Of a stretch of DNA of 64,000 bases, positions 48,432 to 60,174 are shown in pieces. The stretch lies in contig CM055313.2 of the NCBI GenBank assembly GCA_029255685.2, positions 45,092,079 through 45,156,078 on the forward strand, given 5' to 3'. Every line of letters starts with the position of its first letter. The first letter of the stretch is position 1. A model generated the notes under the pieces. That model ran no database searches. It was not told the origin of the DNA and saw only the letters and a program-made list of their open reading frames with translations. The translations under genes and the position numbers were made by a program. This DNA is from Silene conica. Lineage: Eukaryota > Streptophyta > Magnoliopsida > Caryophyllales > Caryophyllaceae.

Positions 48432-51400
48432 CTAACTATACCTCAATCGAAAAGGGAAGGATGCCTCAGTCTCCCATGTCTGCTCCTCAACATCACCGCA
48501 ACGCCATAGAATCTTCACCAAGGGCACCACCTTGCTCCTAAGCTTCCTCTCCTGTCGGTCAAGAATCTTCACTGGACGCTCCTCGAAGGCAAGACTCGGC
48601 TCCAGGTTCTCGATCTCTCTAGGCAAAACATGACTCGGGTCACTAACATACTTACGGAGCTGGGAAACATGAAAAACGCTATGAACCTTACCCAAACTAG
48701 GAGGCAAGTCCAAACGGTAAGCAGCAACACCAATTCTCTTCACGATCTCAAAAGGTCCAATATACTTAGGGCTCAACTTGCCCTTAACGCCAAACCTTTT
48801 GACGCCCTTCATCGGAGAAACTCTCAAGAAGACTCGGTCACCCACCTCAAATTCTAAGGGTCTACGGCGAACATCAGCATAGGATTTCTGCCGGTCCTGT
48901 GCGGCCTTCATCCTACCTCTGATAAGCTGAACCTGGTCAATAGTAACAGCCAACTGGTCCGGTCCTAGGTCACGAACGTCACTAGCCTGGTCCCAACAAA
49001 TCGGACTACAGCACTTCCTACCATAAAGAGCCTCGTACGGAGCCATACCAATGGAAGCATGATAACTGTTGTTGTAAGAAAACTCCACAAACGGCAAACA
49101 CTGCTCCTAAGAACTCTGAAAATCGAGGGCACAAGCGCAGAGCAAATCCTCTAGTGTCTGTATGGTCCACTCGGATTGCCCATCGGTCGCGGCATGAAAA
49201 GCAGTACTCATCAACAAACGGCTACCCACAGCCTCCTGCAAAGCCTTCCAGAACCTGGAACAAAATCGCGGATCTCGATCTGAAACGATCTCTCTCGGCA
49301 CGCCATGATATCGGACTACCTCAGCAATATAAGCCCTAGCTAAACGATCCATGTCCCACGTCTCTCTGATCGGCACGAATCTTCCACACTTAGTTAGACG
49401 ATCAATAATAACCCAAATCGCATCTTTGCCTCCCACAGTCTTAGGCAAAGCTGTCACAAAATCCATAGATATGCATTCCCACTTCCACTGAGGAACGGGA
49501 AGCGGCTGTAACAAACCACCAGGCCTCCTATGCTCTATCTTGACTTGCTGACAAGTGAAGCACCTACTAACGTAATCCAAGATCTCCTTCTTCATACCAG
49601 GCCACCAAAACATAAGCCTCAAATCCTGGTGCATTTTCTCTCCTCCTGGATGAACGGAATACGGTGACAAGTGAGCCTCTTCAAGAACCCTCTTCCTCAA
49701 ATCTGGCACATAAGGAACATACATCCTACCACGGAACCTAAGGAAACCATCAGCATCAATCACCAAGTCAGGTGCAACACCACTCGAAATCTTAGCCTCG
49801 AACTTCTTGAAATCGGCATCTGAAGGTAAACTCTGGCGAATCTCCCAATATAAGGACGGCTCGGCAGTCATAGCAGCTAACCAATCAAAACCACTACCCA
49901 CCATCTCTAGCCTCAGCTTCCGGAACTCGGCATACAACTCATCGGGCAATACTCTCATAGCACTCATCGAGTGAGAAGTCTTGCGGCTAAGCGCATCAGC
50001 AACTACATTGGCTTTTCCCTCATGATATAACAACTCAAGGTCGTAATCTTTCACCAACTCTAGCCAACGTCTCTGTCTCATGTTAAGGTCTTTCTGGGTA
50101 AAAATGTACTTAAGACTCTTGTGATCTTTGAAAATACGGCAATGGGATCCAATCAGGTAATGACGCCACATCTTCAAAGCATGAACGACTGCGGCCAACT
50201 CCAAATCATGTGTCGGATAGTTCACCTCATGAACTCTCAACTGTCTAGATGAGTAGGCTATCACCTTACCACTCTGCATTAGTACGCATCCAAGTCCTAA
50301 CATCGAAGCATCACAATACACATCAAAGTCCACTCCGATCTCTGGCAAAGCTAACACGGGGGCGGAAGTCAATCTGGTCTTCAACTCCTGGAAAGAACTC
50401 TCGCACTTGTCGGTCCAAACAAACTTAGCTTCCTTCTTCAGTAACTGAGTCATCGGGCGAGCTAATCTGGAGAAATCCTCAACAAATCTACGATAATAAC
50501 CAGCCAATCCAAGGAAACTACGGATCTCCCCAACATCTTTGGGACTCTCCCAATCAACGACGGCCTCAATCTTCGCGGGATCAACCATAACTCCCTCACT
50601 AGATATCACATGTCCAAGAAATGCGACCTTAGAAAGCCAAAACTCGCACTTTGAGAACTTCGCGAACCACTTCTGACGACCCAATATCCCAAGAATCAAT
50701 CGAAGATGCTCAGCATGTTCCTCATCGGTCTTCGAATAAATGAGAATGTCGTCAATAAACACCACGACGCAAGTGTCAAGATACTCACTGAAGGTACGGT
50801 TCATCTGATCCATGAAGATAGCAGGTGCATTAGTCAACCCAAAAGGCATAACCACAAACTCAAAATGCCCATATCTGGTACGAAAAGCAGTCTTCGCAAT
50901 ATCAGCCTCTCTCACTGGAATCTGATGATAACCCGATCGAAGATCAATCTTAGAAAACCTAGAAGCACCTCTCAACTGATCAAACAAGTCATTTATCCTA
51001 GGCAAAGGATATCTGTTCTTCACGGTCACTCGGTTCAGCTCTCTATAGTCAATGCAAAGTCTCATGGAACCATCTTTCTTCTTGACGAACAAAACGGGAG
51101 CACCCCACGAAGAAGCACTAGGTCTAATGAAACCTTTCTCGATCATCTCTTCCAACTGTTGCTTCAATTCTTTCAACTCTGGCGGAGCCATACGGTAAGG
51201 AGCTTTAGAAATCTGTCCGGTACCCGGAACAAGCTCAATGGTAAACTCCACATCTCTCTCTGGCGGTATCCCTGACAAGTCATCTGGGAAAACATCTGGA
51301 TACTCACAAACAATGGCTACATCTTCAAGCTTCGGTAGCGATGGTTTAGCAGCTGTAACAACACACAGGAAGGCTTGGCAACCCTTCCTAAGAAGATGAG

Positions 51401-52862
51401 ATGCTTTCATCGAAGAGATAACACGAACACCCCTTTGAGGGCGAGTTCCCCTATAGGAAACACGAACTCCTGAAGAACTCCTCAAGCAGATTTTTTGGTC
51501 GCGACACTCGAAGCGAGCATGGTATCGCGATAACCAATCCATACCGAGGATAATGTCAAACTCCTCGAGAGGAAATCTCAGTAAGTCCGCTGGAAATATG
51601 GCTTGACCAATAATAATAGGAACATCCCTATGGGACGAAGAGCAGGAAAACACGTCTCCAGAAGGTAAGGAAATAGAAGTCTCCTCAACCAATGAAGACT
51701 CAAGAGCTAAACGGTCGGCGAACTGAGTCGATATAAATGATAAAGAAGCTCTAGTATCGAACAAAATAAGGCACTCAGCGCCAAGAAAAGAAAAGATACC
51801 AGCAACAATATCTGGATGAGCCTCTGCCTCAGCCCTAGTCATCACAAATATCTTCCCTTTCGGCTTTCCTCCCTTAGTCGCTGCAGCAGCAGTGGCAGCC
51901 TTGCCAAGTGCGGTGTTCCTCTCAGGACACTCATAAAACTTGTGCCCAAATCCATTGCAAGTATAGCACTTGAAAGCATTCTTGAAACAGTCAAAACCCG
52001 GATGAGATGGTTTACCACAACGGTGGCAAACACTAGCAGCTGTGTCGGTGTGAACAATGGTCTTAGCAACCGGAGCAGAGAACCTCTCAAAACGCTTCTT
52101 CTGAGAAGAAGGCGAAGAAGTAGAAGGAACAAATGGTCTCTTCCCCTGGTACACTGATCTCTGGTGAGGAGTCACACTAGATGTAGCAGCACGGGTCTCA
52201 CCATCTATGGCACGAATAGAACTCTCGGCCCAAATAGCATCATCATATACCTCCACAAAAGAAGTCGAATCTCGACGAACCATGCTCTCGATGCGTGGCC
52301 CTAGCTTGCCGCGGTAAAAGTAGACTCTCTCGGCCTCATCTCTAACAAATCTCGACGCGAAGTGAGCTAGCTGGTTGAAACGGTCTGTGAACTCCTGAAC
52401 TGACATCTTGCCTTGCTTCAAATCCTTGAATTCTTTGAGTCGCTGTGATCTGAGCTCTTTAGGATAGAACCTCGTCTCGAGCTTATCCTTAAAAGCATCC
52501 CAATCGAACAAAGGATCAAGAGTGAAAGTAGGTCCTGTCAACGCCCACCACCTATCGGCCTCAAGGGTAAAAAAGTGAGTGGCTAGCCGCACTCTATCCT
52601 CTCTACCCACCGAATACATAGCAAAGCTCCTCTCCATCTCCCTGAACCACTCGGTAAGAGCTACCAGATCAACCTCGCCACCATATGTCTTCACGTGGCT
52701 ACGGGACATCTGCGAAGCTATCCATGAGAAACTACCAGGACGATTAGCCTCGTTGCCTGGCGGTGGAGGAGGTGGAACATTCCCTGCTTGCTGTCTCTGA
52801 TTCTCAAGCAAATGCTGAATTGCTTGCAGCACAATGTTATCAGCAGCCCTAGGTCTCACCAT
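48432..52862 (-). pseudogene. Ty3/gypsy Gag-Pol polyprotein of element G, one in-frame stop
   Basis: One frame of about 1476 codons encodes, in order, a Gag domain (about 50-190), two zinc knuckles ([14 protein letters not shown] near 276 and [14 protein letters not shown] near 297), protease, RT (CIDYRELN near 600, FIDD near 701), RNase H (YCDAS near 847), integrase with the HHCC finger (about 1068-1106) and DDE core (D near 1130, SDRDPRF near 1193), and a C-terminal chromodomain-like segment. RT-RNaseH-integrase order is diagnostic of Ty3/gypsy. A TAG at 49107-49109 interrupts the integrase where Trp is expected before EQ.LPFVEF. The protease motif is DTRA rather than DTGA, which should abolish activity. 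Both are G-to-A type changes. Confidence 0.93.
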
Positions 52863-53028
52863 CCTTCATAAGAGAAAACAAGTATTAGCTTAGCAATTAG
52901 CAATCACAAATAGACTACAAAATAAGTCCTTAGATCTACCCATCTCTCATTCATTATTATTTTATTTGGTCAAGTTAAGGTTGGGGGTCACATGAGTGCG
53001 TCGGGAGCAATAATGCTCTGATACCAAC
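52863..53028 (-). other. Element G leader with primer binding site
   Basis: The PBS TGGTATCAGAGC (minus) is at 53015-53026. The short leader (about 165 bp) is closely related to that of F and to D 39560-39749, and ends in AGG before the gag ATG. Confidence 0.88.
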
Positions 53029-55904
53029 TGTAAAACCCCTCGCGAAAGCGGAAATATAAACATACAAAAGTACTAAAAATGCAGCGGAATTAAAACTTTT
53101 TAAAGTAACTAAACGACATGCGAGAAGTCTTAAACTGAAACAGAAACTGAAACTGGAATAGAACCAAAATAGATAAGTAACAATTATAAGTATCAAAATA
53201 AATATGTACATCAGCCTGGGATGGAACATCCCTACAGGCACCAAAACGAAAGTAACAAAAGTCTAAGAGTCTAGCTAGGCGATATAAAGGTAAGTCATAT
53301 GATGACAACAGGATCATCACTCGCTAGCCCTCTCGTAACCCTGCTCCAACCTGCATGTACCTACATACATGAAAACATGTACGCCACAATCAGTGGGGAG
53401 TGACTAGAGTTCTCCTAGCCACCTTTTGTGACAACACGTAACACATAAAACAATACAGAATACTCCAACATATATCAACATGTGAAGCATAAACAACTCA
53501 TCAACTGTTCTCATACCATCCTGTAAACTCTTGTGCACGGCTCTCAACCAACTTCATAAACCGTTAGGAAGGAGAGCCGGTTTCCCTACTGGTTACCCAG
53601 ACGGGGGGTCTTTCAATCCAACTATTTATGAAACCGAACTAAGAGTCACCCAATGCCTTGGATGATCAAACCATAACTCAAACAAATATACATTTACTCA
53701 TCCTTATCAATAACTATATCTGACACGTACCAACTCAAGGCAAGCAGATAAGTTCAGCATGTAAAAGGTTCAGCGGTCAACTTAAGACATAACCTAGTAC
53801 CAAAACGTTCAGCAAGCAAGGACTCAGAGGCCAACTTAAGGCATGGACCTGCCAATCAGCAAGACACTAGACTCAGCGGCCAACTTAAGGCATAGACTAG
53901 CATCCAAAAGTAAAGGACTCAGAGGCCAGCTTAAGGCATGTCCCTTCACCACATCACAAGGTACTAAACTCAGAGGCCAGCTTAAGGCATGTTCTAGCAC
54001 CAAACATCTGCACCCCGGGCAAGGTGTCAGTTCCTTAGCTATCCCGTTGTGCAGCTGCTCTACTCGTCAGACTCAGAGGCCAACTTAAGGAATGTTCCAA
54101 CGCGATCACTATCACACATGTCTGAACTCAGAGGCCAGCTTAAGGCATGTTCCAGACACGACAAACATACACATATAGGGCTCAGAGGCCAACTTAAGGC
54201 ATATCCCCATATATGACAAACAACTCACGTATTAAGTTCAGAGGCCAGCTTAAGGCATAACTTAATACGCATCAATACAATGTCAACCAAAGTCTATGAA
54301 CTAGTCTATAGTTCTATTTTTCTTAACTCCTAATCAACACTTAATTGACCCCGGGAACTAAGTTGAGGGAGAGCCGGTTTCCCTTTCGGTTACCCGACCG
54401 GGGGGTCTCTATCCTTACTCTATTCCCGAACCCAATATAATGTTGCCCATCCTCTGGGGACCTCAAATACATGCCAAAGGTACACAAAACGAGTTTCAAC
54501 CAAAACCGACTAACCATCTGAAAGTTACGATTAAATTACAAAATCAAATAGCCTAAAGGGGTCCCCAGCCGGTAGTCAGGCAGCCGGTCGGCCGGCTGGT
54601 GACCTCCTCAGCCTGTCTTCTTTCTTTAAAACCCAGAACACAAAAGGGCTCCCAGCCGGTCGGCAGGCAGCCGGTCGGCCGGCTGGGAAGACCTTCCCTT
54701 AGCCTTCACCAAACACGTAACCATCCCCACATGCACCCCCAGCCGGCTGGCAGGCGGCCGGTCTGCCGGCTGGGCTCCCCTTCTATCCTATATTCTTCGC
54801 AAACACCCTCAATACAACAATGACTACCAGCCGGTCGGCAGGAAGCCGGTCGGCCGGCTGGCAGTCCTAAGGCCAAAATCTTAAAAATACGAAAAACACA
54901 AGGATGCGCTCCCAGCCGGTCGACCGGCGGCCGGTCGGTCGACCGGCTCAGAGAGCCTGTAACGAAAACGCGATTTTCCAGAACTTCATATACTTCACAA
55001 ATCGACTCTAAAACTCGAATAGCACTACTAATGATGTTTACCCAACAACATAAATCATTCAATACTACTATTCTACCAGCAAACAAGTCCCATAACAATC
55101 CTCAAATGATTATATCGAGTATCCGTCGCAAAATGTGAAAAACCGAAAATGAACTTAGGAACATATAACAACCACTTAAAGCATGAATTCTTCATATCAA
55201 CATCATCGTAAACATATTACTAAGTCCTTTGATCAATATACATCAACAAAAACAGAAACCAACACAAGAATCGCAACAAACATGCTAATATACACATAAA
55301 GGCCGAGTTTCTCATTATCGTCACCTTTCAAGCTAGTCCGGTTAAAGATCCTCATCAACTATGTAGCTATCGATGTCCGGGTTGTCCAATCCTTCACCTA
55401 CAAACACGAAAAACGGGTTTAAGAACATCAAAACGGAATTTATGTAAAACAGGCCAGATTTCGAAATGAAGGGATTGAGAAACGGAAGTGATAGATGGCT
55501 TGGAAATTGAATGAGGATTCCGAAAATGTTATTGTTACCTCGAATCGATGAACGGATGATGAAGAATTTCTCAAAAAGAGATGAATAAAATGGAGGTTTT
55601 AAGAAGGTTTATGTTTACAGTGAAAGGAGTTGTGAGGAAGATGAATTATGACGACTTAAGGGTTTTTAGGGGTTTATGTAGTTGTCCTTTCCGTATTATG
55701 AAACGGGTTAGGAAAATAGAACGGGTATTTGTTTTACGAGTTTAAGCCTTACCAAGTTTGTATTCGTCTTAAGGACTTAAGGTCCTTCAGACGGATCTTA
55801 CTTTTAAATTAAAATCTTTCGAAATAAATTATTAAAATATTATTTTATACGTAAAATAATTTAAAACGCTTAAATTAGATTTTACGAAAATACGGGCTGT
55901 TACA
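53029..55904 (-). repeat. 5' LTR of element G (2876 bp)
   Basis: Collinear with the 3' LTR. It carries the complete fifth palindrome near 54910-54950 (with CCGGTCGACCGG) that is deleted in the 3' LTR. Other differences are mostly single bases. Confidence 0.95.
54565..54950. repeat. Palindrome array in G 5' LTR
   Basis: Five units as in the 3' LTR. The first is shorter (one fewer GGCAGGCAGCC step) and the fifth is complete, so the two LTRs differ at both ends of the array. Confidence 0.85.
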
Positions 55905-56198
55905 CTCGTCCAAGCCGAGAGGGACATGGGACTTCATGAAAGTTCCACTAAGGATGTTTTGAACATCGGAAAGAAAGGGAAAGGAAAATTCAAGAGGAAT
56001 GCCTTCAAAGGCAAGGACAAGAAAACGTTCAAGCCCAAACCGGCTAAAGAAAAGACCTTTTCGAAAGGCGCTTCCACCTCATCTTCAAAATCTGAAGACA
56101 AGTGCCATTATTGCACGAGGTTAGGTCTTTGGAAAAGGAAATTGCCCCAAATACTTGACCGATCTAAAAGATGGAAAGGTTCTTGCAGTAGGTTATAA
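55905..56198 (+). pseudogene. Copia-type Gag of element C, 3' part with broken zinc knuckle
   Basis: Resumes gag after element G; the first five bases repeat CTCGT. It encodes the Lys-rich basic segment and the start of the zinc knuckle. The knuckle reads CHYCTRLGLW: the metal-binding His is Leu, and an extra A in the following A/G-rich codons shifts the frame so the last Cys is lost. The frame ends in unrelated residues. Compare the intact CHYCTRIGHWKRNC in A. Confidence 0.88.
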
Positions 56199-56308
56199 TT
56201 CTCGTTTACATTTATGTTATTTTGTCAACTTTTGTATGGCGATACAAGTTGTTGACTATCACCCTTTAAATTGTTTTAAAGGGGCATCTTATAAAGATAA
56301 GGGCAAGG
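56199..56308 (+). other. Element C tail after gag
   Basis: Follows A (1320-1430, reverse) up to GGGCAAGG, where element F begins. CAAGG (56304-56308) is the expected left target duplication of F. Confidence 0.8.
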
Positions 56309-57264
56309 TGTAACATCCCGTATTTTCGTAAAGGACTATTTTATTAAAATAAAGTAAATTACGGAATTTAATAATAATTAAATAATAATCGTAATTTATA
56401 TTTGTAAGGTTCCGTTAAGTTCGTCTTAAAAATCGTTTAAGCTTAAGATGCCTTGTTCATCTTACATCAAACCGCTTCACTTTTCCCGTTTCGCTTGTAT
56501 AAAGGAAACCCGACTCAATAAAGGTGAAAGGACAACTTAAAACCCTACCTTAAACCTCTTCCATCGACAAAACCCTCCTACCTTATTTCATTTCACAGTA
56601 GAACTCCAACACCATTTTCATATCATTTCTCAAGCTTTAAATCATCATCTCGAGGCCTTCCCGAACTCGGATCGAGGTAAAAGTTACATATTCGGAATCC
56701 TCGCGAGATTTATGATCTTTCCATCACTTTCAATTCCAATTTCGTGAAACTTCATTTCGGGCCTGTTTTGCCTAATCACGAAATTACCCCCTTTAATCCG
56801 TGTTTTGTGCTTTTAGGTGGAGCTAGTAACAACCCGGAGGAAGGACTCGTGATCCTTGGAGAGTGAACCGGAGCATTCGCGGAGTAAAGGTGACTATTAT
56901 GAGTAACTCGGCCTTTTTGTCTAAATTAGCACTATATGTGATTTGATTGTGTTTTGTGAAAGTTAATATGTTTATTGAGTTACCAATGTTCTTCTTATGT
57001 TGTTCAAACTGATTTGGTGAAGTTTTATTGATGAAATTGATGAGGAAATGAGTTTTAGGAGTATACAAGTTAAGATCGGTTTAATTGGTAACTTTGTTGC
57101 TAATCCATGAAATGATTGTTTTAAGACATGTTCTTATGTGGGTTTGTTGTGGTAAACATGTTGGGAATGTTGAATGAAAGCTTAGGATCATGTATAGGAA
57201 GAATTGGAAGCGATTTGGGAATGATTTCATATGTCGTAGTTGGCAAAAATCGCGATCGGAGACC

Positions 57265-57560
57265 CTGAGCCGGTCGGCTGACCAGCCGGCTCAGAGTTCC
57301 CCCCCTTGTACCGTTTGTTTTTCTAAGAAATTTGGGAAAGGGTCCCCAGCCGGTGGACCGGCAGCCGGCCGGCCGGCTGGGAGCCCCCTTATGTTATTTT
57401 GTTCGTGTTTTGCGTGAAGGAGAATGAGTCCCCAGCCGGTGGACCGGCAGCCGGCCGGCCGGCTGGGGAACCCTTTATGTTGATTTGTTTTGTTGATGTT
57501 GGCTAAGAGTAAAGGACTCTCAGCCGGTTGACCGGCCGCCTGTGGCCAACCGGCTGAGAG
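57265..57560. repeat. Four-hairpin palindrome array in F 5' LTR
   Basis: Units are at 57265-57294 (CTGAGCCGG/CCGGCTCAG), 57345-57381 and 57430-57468 (CCCAGCCGG/CCGGCTGGG), and 57527-57560 (a perfect 14-bp stem CTCTCAGCCGGTTG). Cores are GGNCGACCGGC-like. The matching array in the 3' LTR is at 62925-63225, where the first unit is 12 bp longer. Confidence 0.88.
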
Positions 57561-57837
57561 CCCCTGATAATGTTATTTGCTTTATAACTTTTGATTCTCA
57601 AGTCGGATTGCATTGATTCTTTTTCCGTATGCTTTGTATGCAAGTTTAGAGTTCCCGGAGTTCGGGCGACACTATATTGGTTCGGGAATGAAGTGAGGAT
57701 AGAGACCCCCCGGTCGGGCAACCGAAAGGAAAACCGGCTCTCCCTCGTCTTAGTTCCCGGGGTCAATTAGGTGTTGAGTGTTGTATTCAAGGAATGGATT
57801 GTAGTGTATTGAATAGCCTCCTTTGGAGATTTGGTTG

Positions 57838-58111
57838 TTGAACCCCTCCATGGGTGGTTCATCGTGTTTGTTCGGACGAACCCCTCCGTGGGTGGTTCTG
57901 TCTTCTTCGTGCGAACCCCTACGTGGGTGGTTCTGCTTTCTCCGTGTCGAACCCCTCCATGGGTGGTTCTGATTCCTTCGTGTGAACCCCTACGTGGGTG
58001 GTTCTGCCTTCCTGACGAACCCCTCGGTGGGTGGTTCTGTCTCCCTTCGTGTCGAACCCCTCCGTGGGTGGTTCAGTGTTTTGTGGTCGAACCCCTCCGT
58101 GGGTGGTTCGC
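57838..58111. repeat. GAACCCCTCCGTGGGTGGTTC minisatellite in F 5' LTR
   Basis: About eight copies of a conserved 21-bp core, each followed by a variable end, giving periods near 32-37 bp. The core is itself nearly palindromic (GAACCC...GGTTC). It is repeated in the 3' LTR at 63503-63774. Confidence 0.9.
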
Positions 58112-58923
58112 GTGTGTGTATTGATTGGTATATACTTGCCTGCGTAGGGGTACTGTGTTATATACTTGCTGAATATTTTGGTATATAGGTTATGTCTTAA
58201 GTTGACCGCTGAACCTTATACTTGCTGATTGTTTAGTATCTGCTTGCCTAGTAACGGTACGGTGTCAGATCTAGATGTTTGTGATGAAGTTTAAGATGAT
58301 ATTGAATGATGAGTCTGATGTTTGACTTTAGTATTGTTCATCCAAGGCATTGGGTGACTCTTCGATCGGTTTCATAAATAGTTGGACTGAAAGACCCCCC
58401 GACTGGGTAACCAGTAGGGAAACCGGCTCTCTTTCCTAACGGTTTATGAAGTTGGGTTGAGAGCTATGCATTAGTATGGCATGATAGTCGAGACAGTTGA
58501 TGAGATGAAAATGCTTCACATGATTGTTTATGTTGGAGTGTAGTGTTTGCTTATATGTTCGGTGTTGCATGACATTAGGTGGCTATGAGAGCTCTAGTCA
58601 CTCCCCACTGACTGTGGCGCACATGTTGTGTATGTAGGTACATGAGGCTGTTTGCAGGGGGTTACGTTGAGGCTAGCGAGCGATGATCCTTCATTGATGA
58701 TTTTACCCATTCGTTAGCTAGACCTTAGTTTTATGTTTTATGTATTTTGTGCCTGTAGGGATATGCTATCCCGGGCTGCTTTTGCTTTATATCTTTATAC
58801 TTATTTATGTTTCGGTTTTGTTAAAGCACCTCGCATGTTTAGTTTGTTAAAAAGTTTTAATTCCGCTGCATTTTTAGTACTTTGTGTGATTTAAATTTCC
58901 GCTTTCGCGAGGGGTTTTACAGT

Positions 58924-58935
58924 TGGTATCAGAGC
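58924..58935 (+). promoter_or_regulatory. Primer binding site of element F (tRNA-iMet type)
   Basis: TGGTATCAGAGC, two bases after the LTR end. The leader to 59086 matches that of G. Confidence 0.92.
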
Positions 58936-59086
58936 GTTATCGCTCCCGACGCACTCATGTAATCCCCAAACATAACTTGACCAATAACTTGAATAATGAA
59001 TGAGAGATTTGGGAAGACTTAAGGACAAGTGGTAGACTGGTTGTGATTGTTAATTGTTAGGTTAACACCGTTTTCTCTTTTGAAGG

Positions 59087-60174
59087 ATGGTGAGGACCAC
59101 TGCCACAGAGAATACTTTACTGCAATCACTTAGGCAAATCCTTGAGAACCAAAGGGTTCAGGCTGAAGCTGTTCCCCCTCCCCCGCCTGGCAATGAAGCT
59201 CACAGACCTGGTGGCTTTTCCTGGATCGCCTCCCGGATGTCCAAGAGTCATGCTAAGACTTATGGTGGCGAAGTTGACCCAGTTGCCTTATCAGAGTGGT
59301 TTCGCGACATAGAGAAGAGCTTTTCGATGTATTCGGTCGTCAGAGAGGATAGAGTGGGACTTGCCTCCCACTTTTTGACACTTGAAGCAGACCGTTGGTG
59401 GCTTCTTACTGGCCCTAGTTTCCTCGGTGATCCGTTGTTTGATTGGGACGCGTTCAAAGACAAGATTGAGACCCGCTTCTACCCTAAGGAGCTGCGTTCG
59501 CAAAGATTGAAGGAATTCATGGATCTCAAGCAAGGAGACATGACAGTACAGGAGTTCACGGCAAGTATAATCAGTTAGCTCGCTTTGCTTCTCGGTTCGT
59601 AAGGGATGAATCCGAGAGAGTCTACTTCTACAAAGGGAAGTTAAGTGCCCGCATCGAGAGTATGATTCGCAGAGATTCTACTTCTTTCGTAGAGGTGTAT
59701 GATGATACTATTTGGGCTGAGAACTCGATTAAGGCTATAGATGAGGAGACCCAAGCCCTCTCCCTACCTGATTCTTCACCAGCTTGCCCTCAAGGCAAGA
59801 GGCCCTCTACTTCTTCACCATCTTCTCCCCGTGCTAACAAGATGCAGTTGGTGCCCTCCGGTGGACTTTCTACCCTAGCTACTGCTTCCAGAGGCAAAGG
59901 ACCCCAGAATATCGGACGACGTCGAGATCATCACTCAGGTACACGTCGCTTGGGCAGACCGCGATTGTGCTATCACTGTAGGAAGCCCGGACACCTATCC
60001 GCTGAGTGCCCCGAGAAGAACACTGCTGACAACGCTACTGCCGCTGTCCATAGACCGAAGACCAAGAGTACTGTGTTTGCGATGAGCCGTGCCGCAGCAG
60101 AGATTCACCCTCAGTTGATCACTGGTACGTCTTCACCATTGACTTCTTCCTTATATCTTCTTCTAAGACCCTAA
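59087..60174 (+). pseudogene. Ty3/gypsy Gag of element F, one frameshift
   Basis: Starts MVRT, directly comparable with G. The Gag domain runs to VQEFT near 59558. A one-base deletion at about 59561-59566 then shifts the frame: the first frame stops at 59578, and the homologous sequence continues in the next frame (through SRFVRDESERVYFY and the FVEVYDD motif) to a single zinc knuckle CYHCRKPGHLSAEC near 59968-60009, ending at 60174. G has two knuckles and then protease; F has one and stops, with no DTG/DSG motif. Apart from the frameshift it is well preserved, suggesting recent loss. Confidence 0.88.

Larger units (their letters stand above)
45538..55904 (-). mobile_element. Element G: Ty3/gypsy retrotransposon, nearly complete
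   Basis: 10,367 bp on the minus strand, flanked by CTCGT on both sides (45533-45537, 55905-55909). The LTRs are 45538-48375 (3') and 53029-55904 (5'). The PBS is at 53015-53026, gag-pol runs from 52862 to 48432 in one frame with one stop, and the PPT is at about 48376-48395. Its C-terminal domain resembles a chromodomain, as in chromovirus lineages such as Tekay/Del; the exact lineage is not proven. It sits inside the gag gene of element C. Confidence 0.95.
21728..56308 (+). mobile_element. Element C: gag-only Ty1/copia-like retrotransposon split by D, G and F
   Basis: Sister of element A on the plus strand. Its pieces are 5' LTR (about 21728-22225), PBS and leader start (22228-22488), leader continuation (42732-44929), gag 5' part (44930-45537), and gag 3' part and tail (55905-56308). 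The gaps are exactly elements D and G, each with matching 5-bp duplications. F starts at 56309, where the sequence stops following A. Removing D and G restores collinearity with A. The rest of C, including its 3' LTR, is outside the window. Only gag is present in the pieces seen. Confidence 0.85.
56309..58921 (+). repeat. 5' LTR of element F (2613 bp)
   Basis: Starts TGTAACATCCCG and ends GAGGGGTTTTACA. It contains four GC-rich hairpins (57265-57560), a 'gaacccctccgtgggtggttc' minisatellite (57838-58111), and the box shared with D and G (58575-58625). Its last 30 bp are the same as the inner end of the G LTR. Confidence 0.95.

Noticed and set aside
50706..51275. 189-codon plus-strand frame opposite the G reverse transcriptase
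   Set aside because: It is a shadow of the conserved pol gene on the minus strand.
57831..58124. Open frames rich in VEPLRGWF-like repeats (also 63495-63788)
   Set aside because: They result from the GAACCCC...GGTTC minisatellite in the F LTR and occur in overlapping frames. They are not genes.
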